A stretch of DNA of 64,000 nt. It comes from Hyalella azteca. Lineage: Eukaryota > Arthropoda > Malacostraca > Amphipoda > Hyalellidae. The position numbers and the translations under genes were made by a program. Below are positions 37,951 to 51,617 of this stretch, piece after piece; positions within the stretch are counted from its first letter, which is position 1, and every line of letters starts with the position of its first letter. Under the pieces are notes generated by a model. That model saw nothing but the letters and a program-made list of their open reading frames with translations. It did no database searches and was not told the DNA's origin. The stretch lies in contig NW_025940754.1 of assembly GCF_000764305.2 (NCBI RefSeq), positions 344,207-408,206 of the forward strand. Direction: 5' to 3'.

Positions 37951-38442
37951 ATTACAACACTTCTCTTTAACTTCACTTCTTGTTTTTTGTTTTATTTGTC
38001 TGCCACAAATCTTATAATCGATATTTAACACATTTGTACCTCTCCAATCAATCTGAAATTTTGTACACTTGCGTCAAGTCGGAGACAAAGCATGAATTAT
38101 TAGACAGAATAAATAATTTTAAAAATTCAGATTTTTTTATATTAAAAAATGAAAAAATAATTTTGTCTGCTACAAATCTTATTATCAATATTTAACACAC
38201 TTCCATCTGTCCAATCGATCTGAAATTTTGCACACTTGGGTAAAGTCGGAGACAATGCATGAATCAATTGACAGAATAAATAATTTTGAAAATTAAATTT
38301 TTTTTATGTAGAAAAATTAAATTAAATTAAATTTTTATTATTTGAAAATGAAGTTATCAATTAATTGTACATGTGTAACATCGGAGACACTGGATTCTTT
38401 AGAAGTGTTGTCTTTAAAAATAATTTTTGAACCAATATTTTT
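37951..38442 (+). mobile_element. Dispersed hairpin-ended repeat, copy 3 (two core units)
   Basis: ACAACACTTCT lies at 37954-37964 and the exact inverse AGAAGTGTTGT at 38401-38411. Core units start at 37998 and 38165, 167 bp apart. The 3' palindrome region is TTTAAAAATAATTTTTGAA. Length between the inverted repeats is 458 bp, close to copy 2 (463 bp). It is non-coding. Confidence 0.85.
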
Positions 38443-41400
38443 TAAAATTTGATGGAGTTAAAGTCAAAATTTCCTAAAAACGAATAATTTTAAAGCTCAG
38501 TTTTCACGTGTGTGAGTTTCTGATTCATCGTCCTTAACTTCCAGTTATTAATTACTGGTTTGCCTAACATCTCCATCACAACAGAATAAAAAATATGCAT
38601 TCAATAATGCCGTCAAAAGTTCAAGCCACGAGCGCAGAATTTCTCCATTTATAAATGAATATTTGGGTGTACTAATCTGAGCAATATTGTTTAATAAAGC
38701 TGTCCATGCTTGTTTTTTAACAAGATATTAGTGAACTGTTAATTAAACGGAAAATATCCTCAAAAAGTACTTTTATGAAACTCTTACGATGATTTACAAA
38801 CCGCTAGTTTCAACGCAAAGTGGAAAACGGAACATAAAAGAACTATGGTATTCGTTCATAAATGGGGAGCTGTAATCAGGTAAGGAAATTGAAAATCTAT
38901 GAAAGTTTTTATTATAGAATCCTAAATAACCACATGATAAGACTACGTGTACATTTTTCAATAAAATTAGGTTACAGTTTACGTTAAAGAAAGTTCATAT
39001 ACAATAACGTTTTTTTCTTCAATTCTAAAATAAACATTCCCATAACAGCGTTCACTTCGAAAAAAACCTCTTGCCAAAAAATTTGGTCGCACTTCAACGA
39101 ATGCGAACATTTACCAATAGAGCCTTCGGACGACTGTAGCTGAATTTTGCATTCAGAAATACAGGCTTCGTTTGGACACAAACATCGATTCTTTATCGTG
39201 ATGGTTGAAACAGCAGTTTACCAGCAGGCTTGGCAAATACACAGCAGACTTCAACAGGGAGCAACGGGCATAACTAACGTGTGTTTACCGTTGATTTATA
39301 CGCAACCCTATACGGGCGCTCAAACATATATGATGCGAGTGACATACAAGCACAATAATTATTGTCTACACTTGCCTAGCTATACATTAGCCAAATTTTA
39401 TGCTAGGAAGCTGTTCCGGTGTATCATGTAAAATCAACAAATTTTCGAAACGCATAATCCAGAATCTCAATACACAGAGAAATCGTTTTGAGCATGAAGT
39501 TTATTTCAGAGTTTAGTATGATTGCTAAGGTTTTATTTCTCATACAAAACTTGTAGGCATATCTTTTCACGTTAAATAAATGCACCAACCAAATAACTTG
39601 TTTATCAAAGTTTAACGCAAAAGAAAAACTTTCCAGCACATGACAGCTTCTTTACCATTACATTTGACCCAACAAAAGGGAGGACTAAAAATTACTTGCA
39701 AAAACACAATATTGTCTTGGAAAACTTTTCCCTTGATACAATCTTGAGTCGATCAGTCAACTTTTGTAAACTCGGCACGCTGTTTGCAGTACATTATTTA
39801 TGTATTCCCGGATTAAACTTTTGGTGAAATGGATCCCATTTTTCGAAAAGAAATCTAACGATTTATAGAATATTTATCCAAGTCTTTACACATATTGAAA
39901 AGCGGTTTCACTTCGAGTTAGTTTGGGGTTGGAGTCGCGGACACAAGCTCTTCCAATAGCTCCATAAGACCAAAGTTGGCGGCTAAAAAAGCGAGTATTA
40001 TGCTAAAGTTATTCAGAATAGCAAGAGTTTGGATGCAGGTCTTTTTATTGCCCACTTTTTATGCCGTTTGAACTTGGCTTATTCCGGTAGCAATTTCTAG
40101 CGCCTATTTATAGTCCCGCTGCGTTCAAGTTACAGCATAACGAAGACGACGCTTTTTCTGTTTTCTGCTTTCGGATCCCCTCGGCGATGGTATCCTAGAT
40201 ACGCGCATGATAGTCGGTCACGCAGGTTTCGATCAACAGGAAAATTCGCTGTAATTTCTTCCTCTGGACCAGCCAAAACGCTTTCATTCACAGCAAAATA
40301 GCTGATATAATAACATGAATTGAACAATCTTTTTTATAAATTAAAAAACTTCGAGGAAGTTTTTCTGAACATTGAGGCGTGCGTCAAGTTGGGAATGTAG
40401 TCAATACAGGCACCAGATCTGGTTATCGTATACGAATAGATCTCAGCGTTACTGAAATCTGATCGAATATCATTATACATTGTTCTATGCTAAATAAGTC
40501 CAGCTTTGTTTTCTCCCGGCAATGATGCAGGTTATAGAATTGTAAATTATTTTTGTGCAAATCCTTGGATGTCTTGCAAGCCGAGTATGTAGCCTGGAAT
40601 AAAATTCGAGAAATAAATATTATTATTAAATTTTTAAATTAAAAGTTAACCATCGCTCATCTCGAAACAACTATTTCAAATGTTAATATTTTACAAGATT
40701 GACCTTTTCAAATGAGCGTGGACAACTACGGTTGAAACATACTAAGGATGCGAAGAATTTTAATGAGTTGAAATTATCGAATTAGTTAGGGTAAGGCCAC
40801 TCAGGCCAGCCTTGAGAACGGGCTAAGGCGTCGCGTGTTGAAGGCGTCTAGGGTGGCGACTTGTATTCAGTCGCGTAACTGCGATAATGTCTTCACTAAA
40901 CCAATTTACAAACTCCCGCCTGCTGCTCACGCCATCCTACCTCGCGGGATATTTACGCGGCTGCATTAACGAGCAAACGCTTATGCTCCACAACTCAACG
41001 CAAAATGTTTATAAGCAGCGACTAAGTACGTGGCTAGAATACCGCCTGCTAAGTACATGCTGGCAACCACTTTGATTTTAGTGAGTAGAGTTATTGCTAC
41101 ATTTGCACGCAGCAGGTGGCGCTATTTGCAAGAAAAAGTCTAGATTATTTGGAAAATATCATATTTATTAGTGAAATGCATAAAATTTTGAAAAACATTT
41201 ATTTTGTTAACATTCGAGTTGGAAATTTTCATTGCCAATTCGTAAATACCAGTATATAACAAATTATTCACTTTAGGCGTGAATAGGCTGAAACTCTATT
41301 TTTTAGCATAAAACAGGTGAGATCACTGTTTGTATATATTTACTCAAGTCATACAAACAAAACCACCTAGGCAACTTTAACTAGTGTTGCACCGGAACAC

Positions 41401-42244
41401 CGGAAACGGCATGAAGGCTAATTTAAAAAGTTAGTACATTTTAAATAACATAAATTTATGACCGTGCCCAATAATAAATGAAGCTTGTGAAATAAATCTA
41501 ATGCGATACATACTAACAAACTCAGGCACCACTAAACAAATGGCATAAACATTCATAGTGAATGTCAAAATTCTACTCGTGCATTCGGCACCGCGGTAAA
41601 GATCTAGCTTTGTCTCATCAATAATTAAAGAAGCAATAAATTTACTAGGGGTATGGTTGCCACTGAGGTATCATGCGAATAACATGATACTTTCTGGGAA
41701 ATATTTATACGTATCAATGAACAAGTTGATTAGCATCTGTTTTGTGTAGAAACTGGAACACCAATTTATTCACGTACAAGCATCATGAGATCATCACAGA
41801 CGATCAATGTTGCCGTAAATTCAGCACATATGTAATTTGTTTTTGAATAATAAATGCTTGAGTCTTGCAGTGGGTGAGTATAGTTGAGATCATCAAGCTT
41901 GTGGCAGTAAGTTGAGGGTTCTAAAACCGCAGCCAGTTGGTAAAATTGTGATCAAATTCGGTGAGGTTGCTGGGTAATTTACCCACAGAAAGAAGAAAGC
42001 AATGAATTTCGGGTTCGAGACTTGCAGTTAACCGTTCAAATTCTGCTATGTCTCTAAAGGAGGTGAAATTTCAAACATTTCATCTCTTACGCTTACACCA
42101 TTATAATGAATAGATATTAGTACATGATCAACAAACATGGTGAGATATCATTGTAATATTTTAATTTAAATCAATTTTAAATAAGAAGAATTAGGTAATT
42201 TTTTATTGAATTCGTGCAATTTAATTCATTTTAGCGCTTTATCG
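38443..42244. other. No gene recognised
   Basis: AT-rich sequence with a GC-richer patch at about 40780-41070. An 8-bp perfect hairpin, GTATCATG...CATGATAC, lies at 41668-41690. None of the short frames (for example 39147-39431) has a recognisable domain. Confidence 0.4.
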
Positions 42245-42290
42245 CGCAGATAAAGCACTAGTTCTTTATCTGCGTGCTGTAGTGCTTTGA
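42245..42290. other. Perfect 11-bp hairpin with an overlapping alternative stem
   Basis: CGCAGATAAAG (42245-42255) and CTTTATCTGCG (42264-42274) form a perfect stem around an 8-base loop. GCACTA (42255-42260), mostly in that loop, can instead pair with TAGTGC just downstream (42280-42285), so the two folds exclude each other. No gene is adjacent, so a transposon remnant is as likely as a regulatory role. Confidence 0.5.
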
Positions 42291-42780
42291 AGAGCCTAGC
42301 AAAAGGCCAAACCCGATCAAGCTACACAGCAAAGAGGCAAGAAGGCTTACAATAGCCAACGGTACCACGCAATGAAGAACCAAGAACGGCCGATTTTCAT
42401 ATAATGGGTTCTCTTCCAGGTTATAGTTTCGATTATATTTTGGTAAAGTTTGGGCCAATATTTATTTTTATTTTCTGTTCATATATAAAGATTATGTTAT
42501 TATATGTCAATATATGAATTTCTGTCAACACTAATATTTATGGAGTTATTTCTTTAAATCGATCGGAAACGAGTTGATCTATATTGAGCTGGGAAATATT
42601 TTTTGTTTTCTCAAAATCCCACACGAGCCCGCCCCAGCTCGAGATCCTTATTGCAAATTCCGAACCCGGCTCGTGAGATTCGAAGCGTTCCATGTACATG
42701 GCCATTAAAAAAAGACGTTTCTGGAATGCTCTGAGATTTGCAGGCAGGACCGAGCTTGTCTTGGCGGCGAGCGAAAGCGT

Positions 42781-42990
42781 GACACCTCGAGTTACGAAGC
42801 GCGTCGAGAAACGGAACGTCTCGAGTTACGAAGCGCGTCGAGAAACGGAACGCCTCGAGTTACGAAGCGCGTCGAGAAACGGAACGCCTCGAGTTACGAA
42901 GCACGTCGAGTAACGGAACACCTCGAGCTACGAAGCGCGTAGAGTAACGGAACACATCAAGTGAAGATCACCTCGAGGGAAGGAACACTT
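42781..42990. repeat. 34-bp CpG-rich tandem repeat
   Basis: About six units of CTCGAGTTACGAAGCGCGTC then GAGAAACGGAACGC. The first three or four differ by a base or two; the last are diverged and truncated. The unit is not a multiple of three, so frames rotate. The array is a GC- and CpG-rich island in AT-rich DNA. Confidence 0.9.
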
Positions 42991-43680
42991 CCTAATTTGA
43001 CGCGCATTGAAGTGTCAGATCAGTGAGCTTTACACGTAATGTCATTTCTTTCAAGTATTATGAACAAATAAGGCTGGCTTTGATGGAAGATGTTTCCTTG
43101 CAAGGAAGTTTTTCCTCACGAAACCGCTAAAATGTGACAGTTTTGCATTAGAAAACATTATTGATGAAAATAAAGAATCAATGGAATTTAATGTCAATGT
43201 AATTGTACGTTCGACACTTGATTTCCGAAATTAATTCGAAATTACGTCATTTATATTAAAACGTTGAAATTATTCAAACTTATCCAATTGAAATTCTATC
43301 ATCTCCTTTGACGTTTTGCAGCTCGAAGAATATACACTTAAAATCTCCCTATTATACCAGAAACTTCAGACAATATTTAGCGTAATTTCCCCAGAACCAG
43401 ATTACAGGGACTCATGATTCCCCAATAACTTGCGGAAGCCGAGCCCTGAATTTTTTATCCCCAAGAACACGTGAGCAGCGGAGGCGCACGTCCCCAGTGA
43501 TATACTGCTAATAGCTAATCCCCTTGAGACGCTTCCCCTCATCAGAGGGATGACGTTAGACCCTCGCATGATGTTTAGTATATCGTGGTTTCTTTATAAC
43601 TTTGATGATATACGCGATCATGCGCATGATAAAGCACTTACACGCGCCACGCGCTTGCTTTCCTCAGGAGCTATCGGGTC
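42991..43680. other. No gene recognised
   Basis: AT-rich sequence between two arrays; nothing recognised. Confidence 0.45.
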
Positions 43681-43976
43681 CGATGGTGGCGAGGTGAGGG
43701 TCGTAGGTGGCGTGATGAGGGTCGTAGGTGGCGTGATGAGGGTTGTGGGTGGCGTGATGAGGGTTGTGGGTGGCGTGATGAGGGTCGTGGGTGGAGTGAT
43801 GAGGGTCATGGGTGGTGCGATGAGGGTCGTGGGTGGCGTGACGAGGGTCGTGGGTGGAGTGATGAGGGTCATGGGTGGCGTGATGAGGGTCATGGGTGGT
43901 GCGATGAGGGTCGTGGGTGGCGTGATGAGGGTCGTGGGTGGCGTGATGAGGGTCGTGGGGGGTGTGATGAGGCTAT
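43681..43976. repeat. 21-bp G-rich minisatellite
   Basis: About 14 copies of GTGATGAGGGTCGTGGGTGG plus C, with few variants (TCG/TCA, GGC/GGA/GTGC). A second-order pattern is visible: a stretch with GTGCGATGAGGG and GGAGTGATGAGGG variants is duplicated. Frames reading VVGGVMR (plus) and LITPPTT (minus) stay open because of the period. Confidence 0.95.
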
Positions 43977-46900
43977 TGTATTAAGGTGTCAAAATTTAAC
44001 TTATATATTATGTTAATTTTTGTTATCTAAAATATTACACGCGTAATGTTATGATAGTCAGCGGAGGAAGAAATGTATTATTTAATTGTGCAATTCATGC
44101 GAATAATTAGCATTAGTGCTGATATGATTACCATTCCCTTTTTATTATATTATCAATTACATTATTTAATACTTACTTGATTTGTATTGTTTATTTTCGG
44201 GAAATTTCATAGTCGATTGCTGATGATACGCATGATGAGAAATGCAAGTCATGCCTAAAGCTCGGGATGTTAACGTTGAGCTATGGCGGCTCCCCGTAGC
44301 TGCATTCTAATTAGAAAGTTCGAGCAAGTTTCTTATCTTTAAAATAAGTCCTCAGGGAATAAAACATAAAGGGTTGAGTTATCTTAATGATTGTTACAAG
44401 CACTTCCGCCATGACACGCCACTTTAGCGTGTGTGAAGTTGAATTCATTACTGTCTGTATAGTTCATTTCATGTGTTGATTCTTATACAGTTGAATAATG
44501 CATTTAAATGCCTTTCTTGTATAAATTAATAAGAAAATTAATGGAAACAGTGAAATTGAGGTTTTATTGAAATATCCAATGGTTGAGCTTATAAAAAGTT
44601 AATTGTAATGGAGGGTCAAAAACAAATGTCAGTGAACCTAAAATTGCGAGGAACTATCTGTAGAATTTAAGAGTTACCAAGAAATGCCCATACATTTTAA
44701 TAGTGATAAGGAGTGATAATTCATGTGAAGGTCTTTCGAGAAAGGCTATCTGGGTACAGATTATATTAAGGGGTGTTAAGGGGTATAGTTAAAAATTGAA
44801 TGTAATGAAGAGCTCTGTGTAATTGACGAATAAAAACTGAAATTACCATAGTTTTAGAATGAAATAAATTTGCATCTAGTTGAAATTTGGAACGTTACGA
44901 TAAAATTTTCATCTAGTTACCTTTTGCATAGGTCCAGCTTCTTTGAAACTTTTTTGAAGAATTTGAAAGGAAAAATCTGTTTGATTGGATTTTAAAGGCA
45001 GTAATTCCCAATAAATATATTAATTCTTCTCTGGGTGTATCTTCATTGTTAAAGATCGGATGATAATATTCGACACTATGCTTCAGTAGTGGCTATGCAA
45101 TTGTGCATGCGGTAGCATGCGTATTGTTGCAGGCTAAAATTTTCCAGAACATTTATGCAAATAAAAATATATTGGGGAATCTTTTCAAAGATGAAAGTTA
45201 AATGTGAATACGTATAGGGTGAAGGATAAGGATAAGGATATCCATTAGGATAAGATTACTGAAAAATATATCTACGGGACAGGTTGAAATGGAAGTCTTA
45301 GAACAAAATTTCCTATCATAATAACGAAAAACGACTCGGATCAACACTAAGGTAAGGACAGGAATGAGGACAGAATATTGACAGACTAAAACCATCGTAC
45401 TTTACATATCTTAACACGAGACGAAGGCATTGCTGTCCGAGTTAAAGTAGGCAAGTATTGATTGCTGCTGAGTGCGACAATGACATTCCTGTAATAATCT
45501 TATAATAATAATGCAACATCGCTCCAATACTATTGCTTATAATTAATCACTGTAGATGTTCAATAAAAAAAGAACGATGTGTGATAGCTGCTTTCATTCG
45601 TTCTATTTGATGCATATGAAATAATTTTAAGATCCATTTTACCGACATCAGGAAAATAATCGCATGCATTCATCGCCAGGGGCGTCAACGTCACTCCAAA
45701 TGTCTCCTCATAACGTAAAAAGAAATCTGCACAGAGCTCGAGGCGTGAATATCGTACATGCGCCGCCAAAATTTAAATGAGATCTCATGAAAAGATGACT
45801 TCTTGAATTTCTATGTCGGCCGCTCTTACCGTGAAACTCGCGCACTCTTTCTCTATAAAATTTCCGACGATATTGTGCAAGTTTGGTGTTGTGGTTTTCC
45901 GTCATTTCCGACCCAAAAGCCTCAAAGTTCACCTGATTCTATTTGGTGGTGACATTTTCCAAGGCTAGTGGCAAAGTCCGATCAGGTCGAGAAAAAGTTT
46001 CCCAGTGGAATTGAAGGTGCGTTTTTTTACAAAACTGGTCAACGGTAAATAAGGCTTGCCGAAAGCCATCCCTAAAGAATGCCTGAATCAGAATTTTCTT
46101 TTTATTCAGACGTGAGCGAATGAGTTTCATATAACTGATCGCTTAATAAAAGCCGCCTAACAATTACCGCACCATCTTCAGTTTTCTCCGACGCTGTTAG
46201 GAAATTTTTTGAATTCAACATCAGACCAGCTGTCTGTAATATTTGATGCTCATCAACATCAACGGTAAATCTCCCAAATCTCTCTAACTAAGGATAAAAA
46301 TTTGCGGAATTCTTGATCATTTTTCCTATCTCTAAAGCACACATCAGAGAGAATCACTTCATTACAGAAGCGCGTTAAGATAACATAAATTTTGGCATTT
46401 TATTTAAGGGGCCAAAGCGCACTCCCATCATTCCGTGATTTCAGCACACGATATCGAATGCTCAATGATAGCAAAAACGTCCAAGCATCGCCCGTCAATA
46501 GAGCACCGATTAAAGCAAGCGTGCGACGCGAGCTGTAGAGGACGCGAGTGCAGCTTCAGTCATTACCGGCGCTGCAATCTGCATAACCCGGACAAATTAT
46601 GCATCAATTTGTAGGCTCCTATTCAGGCGGTGATAATTTCCATCTCTGTTCCTCGTCATGCAACAACAAATTAGATTCAATTTCCTAAAATGTCGTCAGG
46701 CTCGAGTGACGGCCCTAATCTCCATGAGCCGATCGCGGTGGCTTTGCAGTTCACTGAACATCGCAGGTGTTTTTCATAAAAACTGTAGAATTTAAAGTTA
46801 GGATCAATTTTAAAGGTTAAAATATGATAAAAATTAAATGTCTGGAGACGAAAAAATAATCCAAAATACAACCGAGAGCTTGTGAAACTATTTTCTGAAG

Positions 46901-48630
46901 ATTAGGGAAAACAAATTTACCAATCTATGTTGATCTGTAAATGATCTAGTATGTTTCAGTCGGTTTATCGATATGGAGAAGGTAACTTTTTAACTCAAGT
47001 AGGCATGAATATTTTAATAGAATAAATGCTTGATGTTTCGAATTCCCGTTTTACGTCCACGCTGTCAGCCCGAGTTTTCGTGACAATTGTTATGGCTCAA
47101 GTCAAGGTCTACAAAATTTACTCGGAACAATTAACAGTATCAGTATTATCTTTGCGTCTTATCGCAAATTAAATCAATTATCAATTCTACTATGATTACA
47201 CTTAATAGTTATTGTACTATTAGTTAGTCTGAAGCTCTGCATCGAGCGCCATTTTTTGCAAAATGGAAAACAACTTCTTCAGTCTTTTTGTATTTAAATC
47301 TATAGAAATCCGGAGACCGCATGGAGGACAATTTTCATTGTCATTAATGACAATGAATTGTCATTAATTGTCATTTACATTGTCATTAATGACATGTAAG
47401 AATCATTGATTTTTAATGATATTCCTAATCATTTCGTCATGTCTATTTACAAAAAATGCAAGAGACCGCTATGCGCAGGCATTCATCATATTATTATCGC
47501 AAATTTTGCCTCAGAAAGGCTAATATCTATAGAAAGCATTAAAATTTGATCGAAGAACACCAAGTGCACTTAAGTTTGTGGTTATTAAAAGCCGGTATTG
47601 CGCTAAACGTGTCCGAGCTTCGCTCGTTAAAAAAATTATTTTCATCGTGGATATACGACATTAAAAACGGCGTGGTCACGGCAATGAAAAAATAATCGTG
47701 AAATTTGTTGGCAACTTTTTAAATTGTCTTTACATTCAGCGAGTTTAGGTCATCGGCAATCTATGATACCGAATATTCACTCCAAATTAATTTTGATGAA
47801 AATAGTAGCATATAACCACGGCTGGAAGCCACTCTGTGTTTCGTCTATTTTATATATGATAAAACATTTATAAATAATCATGAGATGTGTTAAATACACT
47901 TAGTACATTCCTGGTTCATAAAATTATAGGAAATAAATAATATTGAATAATATTACAAATAAATTTATTTCCAAGCTAGGTCATACGAAGACTTTTAATC
48001 TCAAGTCGAAATACAAGGAGATACTCTAATAATATTAAAACAGTTATATGAGCACGAAGAGAGCTTTACGTTACACTCATTAAAATTGGAGTGACTGTGT
48101 CCAAATATTGATGGACTTTTTTTGCTCTTGTATGGGTCACCTTAACTCATTTGGACCTGAAACAGGGCTAATCGGATCTTCGTCCGCTCCCTGCTCGTGT
48201 TGTGGTAAGAAAGTATGTCAACATTTGGACAAAACAACCCATTTATTTTCTCAGTGTGGCAGTGCCTCCTCTTTTCCGAGTTTTAAGTTGAAATCATCTT
48301 GCCCAATTCATTTCTTGGTAATTATGTTGCACCAATCTAAACTCTTCAACGACTCAATAAATTCGAGGATGGAAATTAAATTTAGTTCTCATTGAGAGTG
48401 TTGCATAATTTACAATTCAAGAAATTTAAAAGCAAAGTTAAAGTTTGAAGTCAAGAGGAGTTAGTGATGCTGATGAAGTTACTGGCGCCAAGTTATTGGG
48501 TTTTAAAAATTAGTAATTTAAATCATGCACGATGTCCCTGAGGCTTAATTTAATTCCGGATTTTGCAGCATAATTACATGCGAAAAATTCTGACCTATTT
48601 GGTACATTTAAATATAATTAAACTCCTTTA
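43977..48630. other. AT-rich DNA, no gene recognised
   Basis: Consecutive minus-strand frames at 45560-46130 carry no recognisable domain. The inverted repeats at 47336-47396 are listed separately. Nothing else was recognised. Confidence 0.4.
47336..47396. repeat. Nested perfect palindromes
   Basis: CATTGTCATTAATGACAATG (47336-47355) is a perfect 20-bp palindrome. A second copy of its core, ACATTGTCATTAATGACATG, follows at about 47377-47396, with a partial copy between. The cluster may be a local duplication of a self-complementary word. Confidence 0.7.
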
Positions 48631-48990
48631 TTCCCATTATTACGCCTTTTTTTCTCCGATCCTAGGTATTTCTTCCCCAACATTATAACTTTATTCCCAG
48701 CATCACTTCTTTATTCCCCAGCACTACTCCTTTATTCCCTATCATTACTCCTTTATTCCCCAGCACTACTCCTTTATTCCCTATCATTACTCCTTTATCC
48801 CCCAGCATTACTCCTTTATTCCCGAATATTACTCCTTTATTCCCTAATATTACTCCTTTATTCCCCAACATTACTACTTTATGCCCTGTATTACTCCTTT
48901 ATTCCCAGCAATACTCCTTTATTCCCAACACTATTCCTTTATTCCCCGATATTACTCCGTTGTTCCCCAGCGTTATTCCCTTGATCCCCA
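48631..48990. repeat. 21-bp pyrimidine-rich minisatellite
   Basis: About 17 copies of ACTCCTTTATTCCCCAGCAT plus T, with diverged edges. The minus frame reads LGNKGVM repeats and is open only because the unit is seven codons long. Confidence 0.92.
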
Positions 48991-51563
48991 AGATTACCGC
49001 TAATTAATAGGAGTTTCAATGCAACAATACTTACATCGACAAAACTTCTGCACCATCATCGTGATCATTGTGCACCTTAATTGCTCATCAACGTACAGCT
49101 ATTGTAGTTCGTTTCTCTCTACATTAGACAGTCTCATGGCTCGTCATGAGCAGACGTCAAAATGTATATTAACATTCCTCACTTGCAAAATTTTTCTTTA
49201 TAACTCCCTGCTAGGAAGTTTGTAGGCGAAGGCCATGTCTCCGAAGCCTACAAGTCAAGTTTTAGTTCATTCACTTCAGTCTCTTCTGTCACGTTCGAAA
49301 ATATTGACACGAAAGCCAAGTTTAGTTTCCGAGCCCAAGTTGAGCCATAAAAAACAGTTTATCTGTCTCGGTCTCGGCAAAGTCTCGCACATCTTGAGAG
49401 ACACCGACATGATGGAGTGCCTTCAGCGGCGTCGAGTTTGTGCAAGGGGACTTGAGCGGGCAACTCGAGGCCAGGTCATGGAAATAGCATTCAATTTTAT
49501 TGCATTTGCATAATGGAGTTATGAGTTAGGAGGAGGATGAAGAGAATATACGACCAAAGTGGATAAATTTTACAATTATCAAATGATATTTAATTTGTAT
49601 ACATAACGAATGGATCAGTAAACCGGATGATGAGATTCTAATTTTAAAACATGTTTGCAAGTATTTTATTCGTGCATACTGCATGGAATTTTTACTCTGG
49701 GACATGTTATCTGCACGCTGGATAATATTATTAGCAAACAATATTATACATCTCAGACTGACGGCTCTTAACGAAGTATTTGTCTTCACTGATATTTTGC
49801 CTCGAATGTCTGAGCCACGACCTCATAACTTCCTCTGGAAACGCAATATGGTTCTAACGTATAGCATAATATATGCGAATTTATTTCCCTTTTAAAATAT
49901 CCAATTCATTCTGCATGCATTAAATCTACAATGTATATGATTTTATCTTCATACATTTCTTTGAATTTCCAAGATTATAATAGCACTTCCTAAGTCCTTC
50001 TGCAGCCGAACAAGGAGGCTAAAAGAAGATGGCTCTCTCAAAAGCCGCGTCTCTGGAACACTAGCTCAATAAATTCTTCGGGGAATGAAGTGACTGTGTT
50101 TCTCGATCAGGTAAAGATTGGCCTGGACGCGAAAGAATTACTTTGTTCTGGAAATTCTCGTTAACTGCGTCCGAAGCGACGACCCGAGGGAGAGGGCCGA
50201 CCAAAAAGACCGATACGAAGCCTGCAGTTGCGTTCGCCAACTTTCGATGAGGAGGAATTGCTGCGAGCTCGCTCTCCACTTAATGAATAGTAGTGCCTTC
50301 CTTGCTGGCACTAATGACGGTGGATGCAGCGTCTGCCATTGTTTCCTTATATTGTGAATTGGTTCGTGGTTATGTCATGTCAAGGAGATAAGAATTTGCA
50401 GGGTAAAATGTGTTGTTTCAAAGTGGAATAAAATTGGTTCACATGTTAAATAGATTTCAGGTGCATAAGGAAATGTGTTCATGTTCGTATAAGCTTGTTA
50501 GATTTCAACAAGAAAATAATTTTACAAAAGAAATTAATCTATTGGAAACAGCAATCACAAAAAGAATGTAATCTAATGTAATCATTGTTCTTAGTAAAGA
50601 AATTAATTGACCTTTCAATTTCGAAACTTATACTCAATTCTAATTTTTGACTTCATTTCCTATCGGATTCGCAATGCACGTGAACTATTTCACATTTATT
50701 ATTGTATGTTGCGTAGAAAATAGAACTGTGTTACCTAGAAAATCCTAATCAGTTATCTGAACATAAGCCAGAATGGCTGCAGCAAATCATAATGTGAAAT
50801 TTAAATAAAGTTTGTCTAAAAAATGGAAGTGGTTTCGTTATCGTTATATTTATCCCAGCAACATTTAATATTGGAGCACACTCTGCAATTATCTTTGATG
50901 ACTCTTCAGGACCACGTGTTTCGAAAAGAATTTTTAAGTTGAAACAAGGAATAAGAAAATAATTTTCGCGATTTTTGCCTTGCAAAAACTAATCATTATG
51001 AATTTTAAAAATTTTGATTTTTTTCAAAATTATGAATTCAATTATTCATTGGAAATCCTTCAGCCGCCGATGATCTCATAGTGATATGCTGTAGCAAACT
51101 CAATTAACATAAAACCTTGGTAAGCAAAAGTGAGCTGCAAAAGACTACAAAGCCTCATTCGCATGAGAATTTGACTCATTTTAGGAATTAAGTGGAGGTA
51201 AAAGAATCATGCATCTATGAATCAATTGAAATCATGAATATTTTTTTGTCTATCTAATTTTGTGAGCACTTCTTTTATCTTGGGTGAGGTCACCCCGTTA
51301 TACCTGTAGTAGCAACATTAAACTCATATATCAAATTATACAATTACATACATGAATGCCCAGAGCATGGAACACTACGTGGTATTTTAGAGCTTAGCCT
51401 GCAGCTTCCTGCCATATCTTCTAAATTAAGTGGAGAATCAACTATGAGAACCCCACCGTTGGCTTCGCAAAGTATTTCATTAACACGGCTTTCTATCAGT
51501 ACGAAAACAATTACTTATTTAATATCACACGATAGAGTTATCATTTCAGCCACGCAGTTCTAT
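48991..51563. other. No gene recognised
   Basis: GC-richer patches at 49240-49480 and 50000-50350 contain short frames with no recognisable domains. Confidence 0.4.
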
Positions 51564-51564
51564 G

Positions 51565-51616
<52 letters not shown>
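51564..51616. repeat. (ATT)n microsatellite
   Basis: About 16 uninterrupted ATT/TTA triplets. The Leu-run frame across it is a composition artefact. Confidence 0.95.

Positions 51617-51617
<1 letters not shown>

Noticed and set aside
43550..43984. 144-codon frame with VVGGVMR repeats and an opposite-strand frame
   Set aside because: Both follow from the 21-bp G-rich minisatellite.
48683..48871. Minus-strand LGNKGVM repeat frame
   Set aside because: A product of the 21-bp pyrimidine-rich array, with no start or splice context.
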